Assembly (NCBI GenBank): GCA_035284745.1
Contig: JAYKIL010000012.1
Coordinates: 103,077 to 167,076 of the forward strand
Origin: JAYKJB01 sp035284745 [NCBI: Candidatus Sericytochromatia bacterium]
GTDB lineage: Bacteria; Cyanobacteriota; Sericytochromatia; S15B-MN24
Length of the DNA: 64,000 bases
Reading direction: 5' to 3'
Shown: positions 1-8,268 of the stretch, piece by piece
Layout: each line of letters begins with the position of its first letter
How positions within the stretch are numbered: position 1 is the first letter of the stretch
Notes under the pieces: generated by a model
Seen by the model: the letters and a program-made list of their open reading frames with translations, nothing else
What the model was told of the DNA's origin: nothing
The model's database searches: none
Program-made: the position numbers and the translations under genes

Positions 1-122
1 GATTCTCGACGCCGAGGCACCACAGGACGGCTGGGGGGAAAGAACAGGTAAACCGCCACCAACACCGCCGCAAAAAAGAACAAATAGCCGACAAGTTGAA
101 TCCAATCCGGCAAACTCGCCAC
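1..122 (-). CDS. Partial small membrane protein (runs off left edge)
   Basis: A reading frame opens at a GTG (120-122) with GGGAGG (130-135) seven bases upstream and stays open to the window edge. The about 40 residues visible begin ASLPDWIQLVGYLFFF and form one hydrophobic membrane segment followed by PPSRPVVPRRRE, a basic cytoplasm-like stretch. It lies 123 bp downstream of hppA on the same strand, beyond a hairpin, so it may be a separate unit. The family is not recognisable from this fragment; a small single-pass protein is the most that can be said. Confidence 0.55.
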   Translation of the reverse strand, partial: MASLPDWIQLVGYLFFFAAVLVAVYLFFPPSRPVVPRRRE

Positions 123-165
123 GCCGAAACCTCCCTCGACTCACTCAAGGCACTCAACAATGATA

Positions 166-193
166 AACCTTCTCCCCTGTCGGGGAGAAGGTT
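166..193 (-). terminator. Hairpin after hppA
   Basis: A perfect 12-bp inverted repeat (166-177 and 182-193) with a 4-base loop lies just downstream of the hppA stop. On the minus strand only a short T-containing stretch follows, so it is a weak intrinsic terminator or an mRNA 3'-end stabiliser. Confidence 0.6.
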
Positions 194-245
194 CAAGAGC
201 AGCAATGCGCGCAGGAGACTCACCGTTCCGGCGCAGACTTGCGAC

Positions 246-2465
246 CTAGGGTGCGTCCGACGACGGCGCAGGGGATTCCGCACCGGCAGGCGCCTCATTA
301 ATCACCGGAGTCTCACTGGGAGGTGTACTCTCCGGTTCGGCTGAGGGTTGCGCGGCAGGGAGCGCCGAGCTCGTCACACCGTGTGGAGCAGCCACGGAGG
401 GACCAATCGCTTTTGGCTCCTTGTGAACACTCAACATGAAGGGGATCAGAAGCAATGCCACGATGTTCAAGATTTTGATCATCGGGTTCAATGCCGGCCC
501 AGCGGTGTCTTTGAAAGGATCACCCACGGTGTCACCCACAACGGCAGCAGCGTGCGCAGGGGTTCCTTTCGCACCCTTGATCTCAATGAGCTTCTTGCCA
601 TTGTCCCAAGCGGCACCGCCCGTCGTCATCATCAAAGCCAGCGTCAAGCCGGTGATGATGGCACCGACCAGCAGACCACCCAACGCAATGGGGCCGAGTA
701 ACATTCCAACGGCAATCGGAATGACCACTGCCAGGACACCTGGCAGGAACATTTCGCGAATGGCAGCCTCGGTCACAATCGCCACGCAGCGATCATATTG
801 CGGTTTATTCTTGCCTTCAAGAATGCCCAATTCACGGAACTGACGACGCACCTCCGTGATAACTGACTGCGCGGCCTTCGAGACCGCCTTCATGAAGATG
901 GCACCGAAGAAGAACGGCAACACGCCGCCAATGAACAAACCGGCAATCACTTGAGGATCAGCCAAGCTGAAGGTGACATACTGAGCGACACCCCCCGCCT
1001 TTGCCGCGGTTTCCGACATCGCCCGATAAAGGTCTTGGGTGTAGGACGCAAACAAAACCAATGCAGCCAACCCTGCCGAACCGATGGCATAGCCCTTGGT
1101 GACGGCCTTCGTCGTGTTACCAACAGCATCCAACGCATCCGTGATCTGGCGAATTTCGTGGGGCAATTCGCTCATTTCGGCGATACCACCCGCGTTATCG
1201 GTGATGGGACCGAACGAGTCGATGGCCACGACCATCCCCGCTGTGGAGAGCATTGAAACAGCAGCCACCGCGATGGCATACAAGCCCGCGCTGTAGTCAC
1301 CGGCAAAACCGCCGGCGGCATAGAACGAAGCAATGATCGCAGCAACGATGACGAGCACAGGGGCCAAGGTCGACTCCATGCCGACGGCCAGACCTGCGAT
1401 GATGTTGGTTGCAGCCCCCGTCTCCGAAGCCTCAGCGACGTCCTGAACCGGACGGTATTCCGTGGCCGTGTAGTACTCGGTAATGAAAGTGATGACCACC
1501 ATCACCGCCAGGCCGATCAGGGCCGCCGAGAGGTACTGCCAAGGATTGGTCGGGAACATCTGGAATGTGAGATACGCGAAACCAAGCATCGAGACCAAGG
1601 CGGTCATCAAGGTGCCCCAATACAGGGCGTGCATGATGTTCTGGTTGCGCCCGAGCTTCACGCTGAAAGTTCCGACGATCGATGCCAAAATCGCGATGGC
1701 ACCCAACCCAATCGGATAAAGAACGTACGTCGCGTTGCTCGGGAAGAACAAATGGCCGAGCAACATCGCAGCGATCAAAGTCACCACGTAGGTTTCGAAC
1801 AAGTCGGCGCCCATGCCCGCGCAGTCACCCACGTTGTCACCCACATTGTCCGCAATCACGGCTGGGTTACGAGGATCGTCCTCGGGGATACCGGCTTCCA
1901 CCTTGCCCACCAAGTCTGCGCCCACGTCGGCCGCCTTGGTGAAAATGCCGCCGCCCACCCGGGCGAAGAGCGAAATCAGGGACGCGCCAAAACCCATCCC
2001 AATGATGGTCTCGACGTCGTGGGTCGCGCCATAAAAGCCCGCAACCCCAAGCAAGCCCAAACCTGCGACCGCCAGACCTGTGACCGCGCCACCACGGAAG
2101 GCCACTTGCAAAGCAGGGGCCAGGCCCTTCTCTGCCGCAGCGGCCGTCCGCACATTGGAACGCACCGAAATATTCATTCCGACGTAACCGGCAGCCGCAG
2201 AGAACGCGGCGCCGATCGCGAAACCAATGGCCGAGGTCCACGACATGGCAGCCCCGATCACAACGAACAAAACAGCGCCAACGATCGCCACCCATTTGTA
2301 CTGGGTGTTGAGGTAAGCGCCTGCGCCTTCCTGAATGGCGGCTGCAATCTGCCGCATCCGGTCATTACCATCCGGCAGTCGCAAAATCCCCATGGCGAGG
2401 TAACCGCTGGTGGCCAGCGTTAGGACAGCGGCGACGACACTGCCCCAGATGATGTAATTTTCCAT
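246..2465 (-). CDS. hppA: Membrane-bound H+-translocating pyrophosphatase (K+-independent type)
   Basis: Hydrolyses pyrophosphate and uses the energy to pump protons across the inner membrane. The 739-residue protein has about 16 hydrophobic segments. The substrate site is visible as [11 protein letters not shown] (about residues 180-190) and [17 protein letters not shown] (about 198-214). At the ion-dependence site the sequence is [10 protein letters not shown], with Lys about 453 and Thr about 456. In this family Lys/Thr here marks K+-independent H+ pumps, while Ala/Gly marks K+-dependent enzymes. The start is the ATG giving [15 protein letters not shown] lies 16 bases upstream, which is long. 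The last 55 or so residues are an unusual Pro/Ala/Ser/Glu-rich tail after the final membrane segment. It has its own promoter at 2565-2593. Confidence 0.97.
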   Translation of the reverse strand: MENYIIWGSVVAAVLTLATSGYLAMGILRLPDGNDRMRQIAAAIQEGAGAYLNTQYKWVAIVGAVLFVVIGAAMSWTSAIGFAIGAAFSAAAGYVGMNISVRSNVRTAAAAEKGLAPALQVAFRGGAVTGLAVAGLGLLGVAGFYGATHDVETIIGMGFGASLISLFARVGGGIFTKAADVGADLVGKVEAGIPEDDPRNPAVIADNVGDNVGDCAGMGADLFETYVVTLIAAMLLGHLFFPSNATYVLYPIGLGAIAILASIVGTFSVKLGRNQNIMHALYWGTLMTALVSMLGFAYLTFQMFPTNPWQYLSAALIGLAVMVVITFITEYYTATEYRPVQDVAEASETGAATNIIAGLAVGMESTLAPVLVIVAAIIASFYAAGGFAGDYSAGLYAIAVAAVSMLSTAGMVVAIDSFGPITDNAGGIAEMSELPHEIRQITDALDAVGNTTKAVTKGYAIGSAGLAALVLFASYTQDLYRAMSETAAKAGGVAQYVTFSLADPQVIAGLFIGGVLPFFFGAIFMKAVSKAAQSVITEVRRQFRELGILEGKNKPQYDRCVAIVTEAAIREMFLPGVLAVVIPIAVGMLLGPIALGGLLVGAIITGLTLALMMTTGGAAWDNGKKLIEIKGAKGTPAHAAAVVGDTVGDPFKDTAGPALNPMIKILNIVALLLIPFMLSVHKEPKAIGPSVAAPHGVTSSALPAAQPSAEPESTPPSETPVINEAPAGAESPAPSSDAP

Positions 2466-2564
2466 GATGACGTAGTACCTACTCCTTGCGAGACAATTGC
2501 GTGCGTGTTCGGTGCATGATGAAGCGACAGCCAAACCGACGACTTAGCAAAATTTCAGCCTGTA

Positions 2565-2593
2565 ATTTTACTTGCTTTTAATCCGTGCGGCAA
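2565..2593 (-). promoter_or_regulatory. Candidate sigma-70 promoter for hppA
   Basis: On the minus strand TTGCCG (2588-2593), a 17-bp spacer and TAAAAT (2565-2570) precede hppA by about 100 bp. The match to the TTGACA/TATAAT consensus with ideal spacing is by inspection only. Confidence 0.45.
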
Positions 2594-2621
2594 CCAAGGG
2601 ACGAGAAAATCAGCAAACAAA

Positions 2622-4187
2622 CTATTCCGCGAGCGTCACACGGTTCCGTCCCAGCGCCTTCGAACGATAAAGCGCCCGATCTGCCGATTCCACCAAAGCC
2701 GTTGCATCCCTCCCGTGATCGGGAAACGTCGCGACCCCCACACTCACGGTCACCCCCAAGGGTTCGCCTGCGGGCCCGGGCAGTTCCATGGCCCCAATGG
2801 CCTCACGCACGCGTTCGGCCATGATGTATGCGCCATCGGTTTCGGTCTCTGGCATCAAGACCAATAGCTCCTCCCCTCCAAAACGTCCTGGCACATCAAC
2901 ATCTCGGATGCTGTGACGTATCGTCCGAGCCACCCACCTGAGCACCTCGTCCCCGGTTTGGTGTCCGTGGGTGTCGTTAAAACGCTTAAAGTGATCGATG
3001 TCCATAATCAACAATGAGGCCTGGGTGCCATAGCGCTCCGAACGTCGCAATTCCTCGCTCAATCGCTGCTCAAAATGTCGCCGAATGAAAAGACGCGTCA
3101 GGCCATCGACGGTCGCCAATTCATAGAGTCGAGCGTTCTCTATGGCAGTGGCCGCCAAGGATGCGATATTCGCGAGCATCGGTACATCCTCTTCCGAGCT
3201 AAACGGCTCCAAACCCTCCGCGGCCTCCTTGTCAAATACGACAAGAACCCCCAAAAGCCTCTCTTGATAAACAATCGGAGCAGACAATGCCCACGTGGCG
3301 TCAAAATCATGCGGCAACTCGCTTTGCACGAAGGCCCGCGGCGCTTCGGACTCCAAAGAGGCAAGCAGCCAAGGATGATTGACGGAATCACGTGGCACTG
3401 CGTTTTCCAACGAAAACCCAAACGAAGCCAGCACCTCGCACCATTCCCCCGAATCATCTTTCAAAAGCAACAGGCCTTTTCTAGCACCGAGCAACTCAAC
3501 CGCACGTTGCATCAATTCCGTTGCGACGCGGTCGCGCTCAAGCGAAGAACTGATTCCACGGCTCACGTCGTACAGTTGCTCCAGTTGCCAGACCTTCAGC
3601 CCAAGTTGTTTGTTCGCCGCCATTAAATTCGTTTTGAGTTGATTATTGTGCAGCGCCACCGCCAGTTGGCGGCCGATCAGAATCAAAATATCGCGCTCAG
3701 TCTGGCTCAAGGGCGCGCGTGATAGCTTATCCCCGAGCATCAGGAGGCCCAGGAAATGCCGGGTCACACTCAGGGGTAACCAGGTTGCCTCAGGCAGGTC
3801 ACAGAGAAGCTCCGAATTGCCCGTCATAAATTCGATCAGCAGGGGATGCGGATTTTCGCGATCGATCAGATTTCCCCCTTCCGACCACAAAAAGCGCCTG
3901 ACATCGGAGGTTACCACCAAACGCACCGTTTCCTCATCGGACCCCACCACCGAATACAGTTCACCTTCCTCCGGGGCGTAAAGAAACAGCGCGGCACGCC
4001 GGATACCCAACGCACCACAAGCCATCCGAACAATGGCGCGAATACTCGATTGAGGGTTCGGGTTGGTGGTCATTTGTTCGGCCATTTCCCCGAGGGCCGA
4101 CAAGACATACAGCAGGTGCTCCAGGCTCTGTTGCTCCGCCTCGGGCAACGACGGAGCCACCTCCACGACACGCTCTAAAGAATCCAC
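2622..4187 (-). CDS. GAF-GAF-GGDEF diguanylate cyclase
   Basis: Predicted to make cyclic di-GMP from two GTP. The 521-residue soluble protein has two GAF-like sensor regions (about 45-185 and 207-350) separated by a short helical linker, then a GGDEF domain (about 355-520). The active-site signature is GGEEL (437-441), an accepted variant. RDVD (428-431) sits five residues before it, the position of the product-inhibition I-site. DIDHFKRFNDTHGH is the metal and nucleotide-binding loop. There is no membrane segment, so signals are cytoplasmic. The start is GTG, 15 bp after the stop of the STAS gene, making it the last gene of an rsbW-like, STAS, GGDEF operon. Confidence 0.93.
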   Translation of the reverse strand: MDSLERVVEVAPSLPEAEQQSLEHLLYVLSALGEMAEQMTTNPNPQSSIRAIVRMACGALGIRRAALFLYAPEEGELYSVVGSDEETVRLVVTSDVRRFLWSEGGNLIDRENPHPLLIEFMTGNSELLCDLPEATWLPLSVTRHFLGLLMLGDKLSRAPLSQTERDILILIGRQLAVALHNNQLKTNLMAANKQLGLKVWQLEQLYDVSRGISSSLERDRVATELMQRAVELLGARKGLLLLKDDSGEWCEVLASFGFSLENAVPRDSVNHPWLLASLESEAPRAFVQSELPHDFDATWALSAPIVYQERLLGVLVVFDKEAAEGLEPFSSEEDVPMLANIASLAATAIENARLYELATVDGLTRLFIRRHFEQRLSEELRRSERYGTQASLLIMDIDHFKRFNDTHGHQTGDEVLRWVARTIRHSIRDVDVPGRFGGEELLVLMPETETDGAYIMAERVREAIGAMELPGPAGEPLGVTVSVGVATFPDHGRDATALVESADRALYRSKALGRNRVTLAE

Positions 4188-4202
4188 TGCCAGCCTCGTC
4201 TA

Positions 4203-4565
4203 TCAGGCATCGGCCAAAACCCCCAACACCGCATCGTTCTCGGTTTCGAAAACCGAAGCATACTGCACCAAACCCATCATGGTGAAGGTTTTTTGAATCG
4301 TCCGCGTGAGATGACAAAAAGCCAATCGGCCGTGGGTTTCCTCCATTTTCTCAATGATCTCAATCAAAACGGAGATCCCAATCGAATTGATGACCGTGCT
4401 TTTCTCAAGGTTAATGATGATGCGAGTATAACCCTCCGCAATCAGTCGGTGTGCGGCCTCGCCTATCTTCTCACCGCCCAGATTATTGATGTAACCATCC
4501 GTGATTACCACCGCAAACCGCCCCTGCGGATCTTTTCGGACAGCGATGGCGAATGAGCTATTCAC
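4203..4565 (-). CDS. STAS-domain anti-anti-sigma factor
   Basis: A 120-residue single STAS domain of the SpoIIAA/RsbV type. In partner switching such a protein is phosphorylated by its cognate HATPase kinase and, when dephosphorylated, sequesters that kinase. The phosphorylatable serine falls in VINSIGISVL; the usual Asp before the serine is Asn here, and the second Ser/Thr is Ile. The GTG start overlaps the stop of the upstream kinase gene as GTGA (4562-4565), so the two are translationally coupled. It is followed 15 bp later by the diguanylate cyclase. Confidence 0.88.
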   Translation of the reverse strand: MNSSFAIAVRKDPQGRFAVVITDGYINNLGGEKIGEAAHRLIAEGYTRIIINLEKSTVINSIGISVLIEIIEKMEETHGRLAFCHLTRTIQKTFTMMGLVQYASVFETENDAVLGVLADA

Positions 4566-5008
4566 TCTGCAGTCTCCTCAAGGCGCTTCTTGATCATCAC
4601 AATGCGGGTCCCTTGAGGTCCACTGTCGATGTGAACATCGTCCATCAGACTCTCCATCATCACCAGGCCCCACCCCCGCTTTGGTTCGGAGCCTGCCAAT
4701 TTTCGCACCAGCGAAGGTCGCGGAACGCAGTCAGTCTCAAAACCTGCACCAAAATCCTGAATGGTCAAAGTCAACTGCTCACGATCGATGAAAAACTTGA
4801 TGTATACATTTCCCTCCCGGCTTTCGCTGTGCTCGAAGGCATTGATGCAAGCTTCAATCAAGGCATGCTTCACTTCGTCAATCTGATCCGATGAAAAACG
4901 CATCAGACGCAAAACAGCCTCTGCCGTGTGCGTTGCCGCCATTTCCATATTGGGGACGATGGGAATGGTCAGACTCACTTCACGAGGCTCCTCCGCGTGA
5001 TACACCAT
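4562..5008 (-). CDS. RsbW/SpoIIAB-like serine kinase (HATPase_c)
   Basis: A 148-residue GHKL ATPase of the anti-sigma-factor kinase type. The N box reads EACINAFEH, the G1 box DFGAGF and the G2 box RGWGLVMMESLMD. It probably phosphorylates the adjacent STAS protein, and may bind a sigma factor or other target; no sigma gene is in the window. The strong AAGGAGGT (5011-5018) is only 2-3 bases from the ATG at 5008, so the next codon, GTG at 5005, with better spacing, may be the true start. A TATAAT promoter lies about 60 bp upstream. Confidence 0.9.
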   Translation of the reverse strand: MVYHAEEPREVSLTIPIVPNMEMAATHTAEAVLRLMRFSSDQIDEVKHALIEACINAFEHSESREGNVYIKFFIDREQLTLTIQDFGAGFETDCVPRPSLVRKLAGSEPKRGWGLVMMESLMDDVHIDSGPQGTRIVMIKKRLEETAE

Positions 5009-5066
5009 TCACCTCCTTGTGTGGCCCCCTCTTCTTTCAAGAAGCGGTCGCAACACGGACAGCGGA

Positions 5067-5094
5067 ATTATACCTGCCTGCCAGCGCGTGAAAA
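5067..5094 (-). promoter_or_regulatory. Candidate promoter of the rsbW-STAS-GGDEF operon
   Basis: On the minus strand TTTTCA (5089-5094), a 16-bp spacer and a perfect TATAAT (5067-5072) precede the kinase gene. Confidence 0.5.
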
Positions 5095-5108
5095 CCGATC
5101 CGCGACCG

Positions 5109-5978
5109 CTATTCCACCTGGACGAGGCGCGTATATATTTTGTTCGCCTGAACCACCTCTTGCCCCGCTTGACGCAAAACCTTTGGTACAACAAGAACAT
5201 GGGCGTAAGTTCCAGGGCGCGAGGGGGTTGCCCGGCGGGTGACTATCCCCCGGCGGGGAATGGGCGCGAAGCGCAAGGCTCTGTAGACTTCTTCCGCACC
5301 GTTTTTCGCCAAGACTGTCGACAGTGGAACCAGCGCATATGCGTATTCCGTAAAGGTGCCGCGGAAAGAATCGTCTCCAACAAAAAACCGCAGCCAATAA
5401 GACTGCTGAGAGGCAGCCAGAACCGGCAGATTAGAAAATCCCATCAAACCAAAATCTTGCCCCACATCGATGAAACTGTCATTCCAAGCGACTTGTAGAG
5501 TGTCCGCAATCCAGTCGTCACCTTTTTTACGGTACATCGCGGTGACCTGCCCTATTTCACGGTAGGTCCCTGAAAGACCAGACGCATCATAATTCGATGT
5601 GCTGCCCGAAAACTCAGCCACAGTGGTCACGTTTGCCTCAGTATCACTCATCTCGCTGACATCGATCGAACGATACCGCATGCGCAAATTTGGAAAACTG
5701 CGCCGTAAATCATGATTAATTTCCAGCAGCCTTGCTCGCTCTACCTCAATCCCGTTGTACTCGACGCGGGGGGCAATATCGTGCAAGTAGCCCTCAAAGT
5801 CACCGTGGTTAAACGCATCCAGGCTTTTGTCCAGGTGACGTCGCAAAAGGGTTTCCACCAACGACACGGTCGGATTCGCAGTCGCATCGAGCGCCACAAC
5901 AGCCATCAACGTGCCCATAAAGAGAATAACAGCCAACAGCGTTCTCAAAAGACGCCTCGCACCACGCACGCACCTCAC
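5109..5978 (-). CDS. Secreted NTF2/SnoaL-like protein of unknown function
   Basis: A 289-residue protein with an N-terminal signal peptide or anchor (RTLLAVILFMGTLMAVVAL, about 12-30). Residues about 40-165 resemble the NTF2-like/SnoaL fold (HLDKSLDAFNHGDFEGYL, then alternating beta strands ending DDWIADTLQVAWND). The remaining 120 residues are unassigned. Its GTG start overlaps the stop of the upstream GH57-like gene as GTGA (5975-5978), so the two are co-translated. A role tied to carbohydrate metabolism is only an inference from that coupling. Confidence 0.75.
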   Translation of the reverse strand: MRCVRGARRLLRTLLAVILFMGTLMAVVALDATANPTVSLVETLLRRHLDKSLDAFNHGDFEGYLHDIAPRVEYNGIEVERARLLEINHDLRRSFPNLRMRYRSIDVSEMSDTEANVTTVAEFSGSTSNYDASGLSGTYREIGQVTAMYRKKGDDWIADTLQVAWNDSFIDVGQDFGLMGFSNLPVLAASQQSYWLRFFVGDDSFRGTFTEYAYALVPLSTVLAKNGAEEVYRALRFAPIPRRGIVTRRATPSRPGTYAHVLVVPKVLRQAGQEVVQANKIYTRLVQVE

Positions 5979-8173
5979 GAAGCGGGCACTCGCTGCTTAA
6001 GGTCAAGGACCAAGCGACATCGCCACTGCCCATTTTCATCCAACGAAAGGCGCCAGTGAGGGAGAAGAACGGATGATTGATAGACCCGTTCGAAGCCGCT
6101 CTCGGAACGAGACACCGTCTCGACGGGCAGACGCCACAGCGTTCCCGTCACATCCCACGCCAGATGGGCATCAACACCCAAGCTTTCGTCTCGCAAACCC
6201 ACCTCGGAAATGTGCTCGTCCTCACTCAGTGCGGCCGGATGAGCAGGCTCCACCTGGCGCCCTGAAAGGCTGTAATAACCACGCTCATGCCCCGCCCCGC
6301 TCCGTACGTTAAGGTTGAATTCAACCCCGAACCACAATGAAACCGGCCGATCCCACAAATTGGTGACCGCGTAATCTACAGTGAAGCCCCCCGCCTCCTT
6401 GGGCACCCGAACGGTCTTGGCCACCCGAACAGGCCAGAACTCAGACCCCACCCACACGTGCCCATCACGACTCAGGTGGATCAGAAGTTCGCCCTCGCGT
6501 TCGTCCGTCTGGAAATCGTAGGGCTGATTGATGAAGTCACCCTGCTCGCCGTAGCTCACATTGTAAAACGTCTCTAGATGCGTGTCGGGGTGGAAGAAAT
6601 GATCCAGTAACGACAATCGACGATACCAATCATAGTGGAGCATCCGTTCGAGGCCACGCTCCTTCACGGCAGGGTGTTCACCCAATGCGGCAAAAGGAGC
6701 GGAGTGGGCATCACGCACCGGCAAGGATTGAGTGATCTGAGAATGATAACTCTCCGGTCGCCGCGCCAAAGTATCCAAAAGATTGTGACGGGCCAATTTT
6801 AGATCGTGTTCAAATAAAGCCCCCCCATAACCGGGCGCAAAATAAAGGTTTTGGGAGCGTGATGAGACCAGAACCTCAAGCGCCCCGTCCCGATCAAAAT
6901 CTTGGACCTCCAACTCACAGAAAACATCGTCACCGTGTCGCGCCTCGTCGCACAGCGCCTCAGCCTCGAGCAATGCCGAATAATTTGCTCCCCGCAAGTG
7001 ATTGAGATAAATTCCTCCAAACACGCCGTGCCAGTAGGCATCGTGACTTTGCCCTCGCCACAGCGCCTCTTGCGCTCGCGTCAGGTTCATTGGCGCCGAG
7101 GGCGCTTGCATTGAGCGTCCGACCGCTACGGGAGCCGCTTGCGTGCTCCAGCGACGCACATCCGCCGCCACCCGAAGCATTTTTTTGTGCATGTTGTTCG
7201 ATTCCGGGTACCGAACGAGAAAATGGCGCCAATAACCGCCTTGGAGAAAGTCCGCAAATTCTGGAGCGACCGTGGCACGCAGATCCTCAAGGCGCACCAC
7301 CTGTTCGGGGGGTAAAGCCCACGTTTGCATCTCAGTGAACGAGCCTGCAGGCAGGTACAGACGCCCCCAAGAGCGATGACGCTCTCGATATTCCGCCAAA
7401 GTGGTGAGAACCAGCCAATCTTGGTTGATTTCCAACAATTGAAAAAAGCGCTCGAGCCAACCCTCCACGTACACCGCCTGATACGTTCCCGGCCAGCCCC
7501 CGAGTTTGGCCCCATCATCCATATGAACCAACAAACGTCCGCCGTTGGCTGTGGCTTGTTGACGCAAACGCTCGATGACACTCTCCGGGGTTTCGAAGGG
7601 AATCAATGCCCGCAGCTCTCTTGAGTTGGCGAACACAGACAATGTTTCACCGAGGTCCTCCGTCTCGTAATAGCCGTAGAGCTCATCATTTCGAAGGCCC
7701 AAAGCCCGAAACGGCTGATCATCTAGCACGCTATATTTGAGACCCGCACCCACAATGGGGCGAACCAGATGTGGCTCCCAGACGCGTCCCGCCAGTGCCG
7801 CCCCGGTTGGCTCAGCGCCAAACAATCGCTGCACTGTTGTGGACAGATGACGAATCTGCCCGTGTTGATCCTCCGGGGGTATCAAAGCAAGAATCGGCTC
7901 GTAAAAGGCCCCCCCCAGAATTTCAACTTGTTTGGCCGAAACCATGGCCCGCAGGCGCCCTACAAATTCAGGATGATGCTCAGCAAGCCAATGTAAAAGG
8001 TGACCACCATAATGAAGGGTCACTCGGATCAGCGGGTGACGCTCCAATACATCCAAAAAAGGAAGATAAGAATGCTGATACGCATCCTCAATGACGTGGT
8101 CCCAATTACCGACGGGCTGGTGATTGTAGAGTCCAAACGCCAGGTGTATCCGATCGTGGTCGGCGAGCAACAT
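5975..8173 (-). CDS. GH57 4-alpha-glucanotransferase-like protein, nucleophile apparently lost
   Basis: The 732-residue protein has the layout of GH57 4-alpha-glucanotransferases: N-terminal barrel (FGLYNHQPVGNWDHV), conserved region GGAFYEPILALIP, then DUF1925/DUF1926-like C-terminal beta domains (AYWHGVFGGIYLNHLR). In active family members the third conserved region has Glu just before RVW-P. Here it reads ALAGRVWEPHLV, so that Glu is Gly (codon GGA at 7787-7789). The general-acid Asp is kept in HMDDGAKLGGWPG (about 220). The protein may thus be inactive or a binding/regulatory homologue, as known for some GH57 members. The start could be GTG (8176) or the next codon ATG (8173); AGAGG spacing favours ATG. 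It is coupled to the downstream NTF2-like gene. Confidence 0.87.
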   Translation of the reverse strand: MLLADHDRIHLAFGLYNHQPVGNWDHVIEDAYQHSYLPFLDVLERHPLIRVTLHYGGHLLHWLAEHHPEFVGRLRAMVSAKQVEILGGAFYEPILALIPPEDQHGQIRHLSTTVQRLFGAEPTGAALAGRVWEPHLVRPIVGAGLKYSVLDDQPFRALGLRNDELYGYYETEDLGETLSVFANSRELRALIPFETPESVIERLRQQATANGGRLLVHMDDGAKLGGWPGTYQAVYVEGWLERFFQLLEINQDWLVLTTLAEYRERHRSWGRLYLPAGSFTEMQTWALPPEQVVRLEDLRATVAPEFADFLQGGYWRHFLVRYPESNNMHKKMLRVAADVRRWSTQAAPVAVGRSMQAPSAPMNLTRAQEALWRGQSHDAYWHGVFGGIYLNHLRGANYSALLEAEALCDEARHGDDVFCELEVQDFDRDGALEVLVSSRSQNLYFAPGYGGALFEHDLKLARHNLLDTLARRPESYHSQITQSLPVRDAHSAPFAALGEHPAVKERGLERMLHYDWYRRLSLLDHFFHPDTHLETFYNVSYGEQGDFINQPYDFQTDEREGELLIHLSRDGHVWVGSEFWPVRVAKTVRVPKEAGGFTVDYAVTNLWDRPVSLWFGVEFNLNVRSGAGHERGYYSLSGRQVEPAHPAALSEDEHISEVGLRDESLGVDAHLAWDVTGTLWRLPVETVSRSESGFERVYQSSVLLPHWRLSLDENGQWRCRLVLDLKQRVPAS

Positions 8174-8268
8174 CACGGCCTCTAGAGGCTAAAAACAGAG
8201 GGCTTACCCTGGAAAAACACAGCGCAAGCTTAGGGCAGACTCCTGTTTATACCACAGTTCCTGCCACA

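Noticed and set aside
1629-2423. A 264-codon plus-strand open frame opposite hppA
   Set aside because: It lies wholly inside the clear hppA gene in antisense, with His/Arg/Gln-rich composition typical of a shadow frame.
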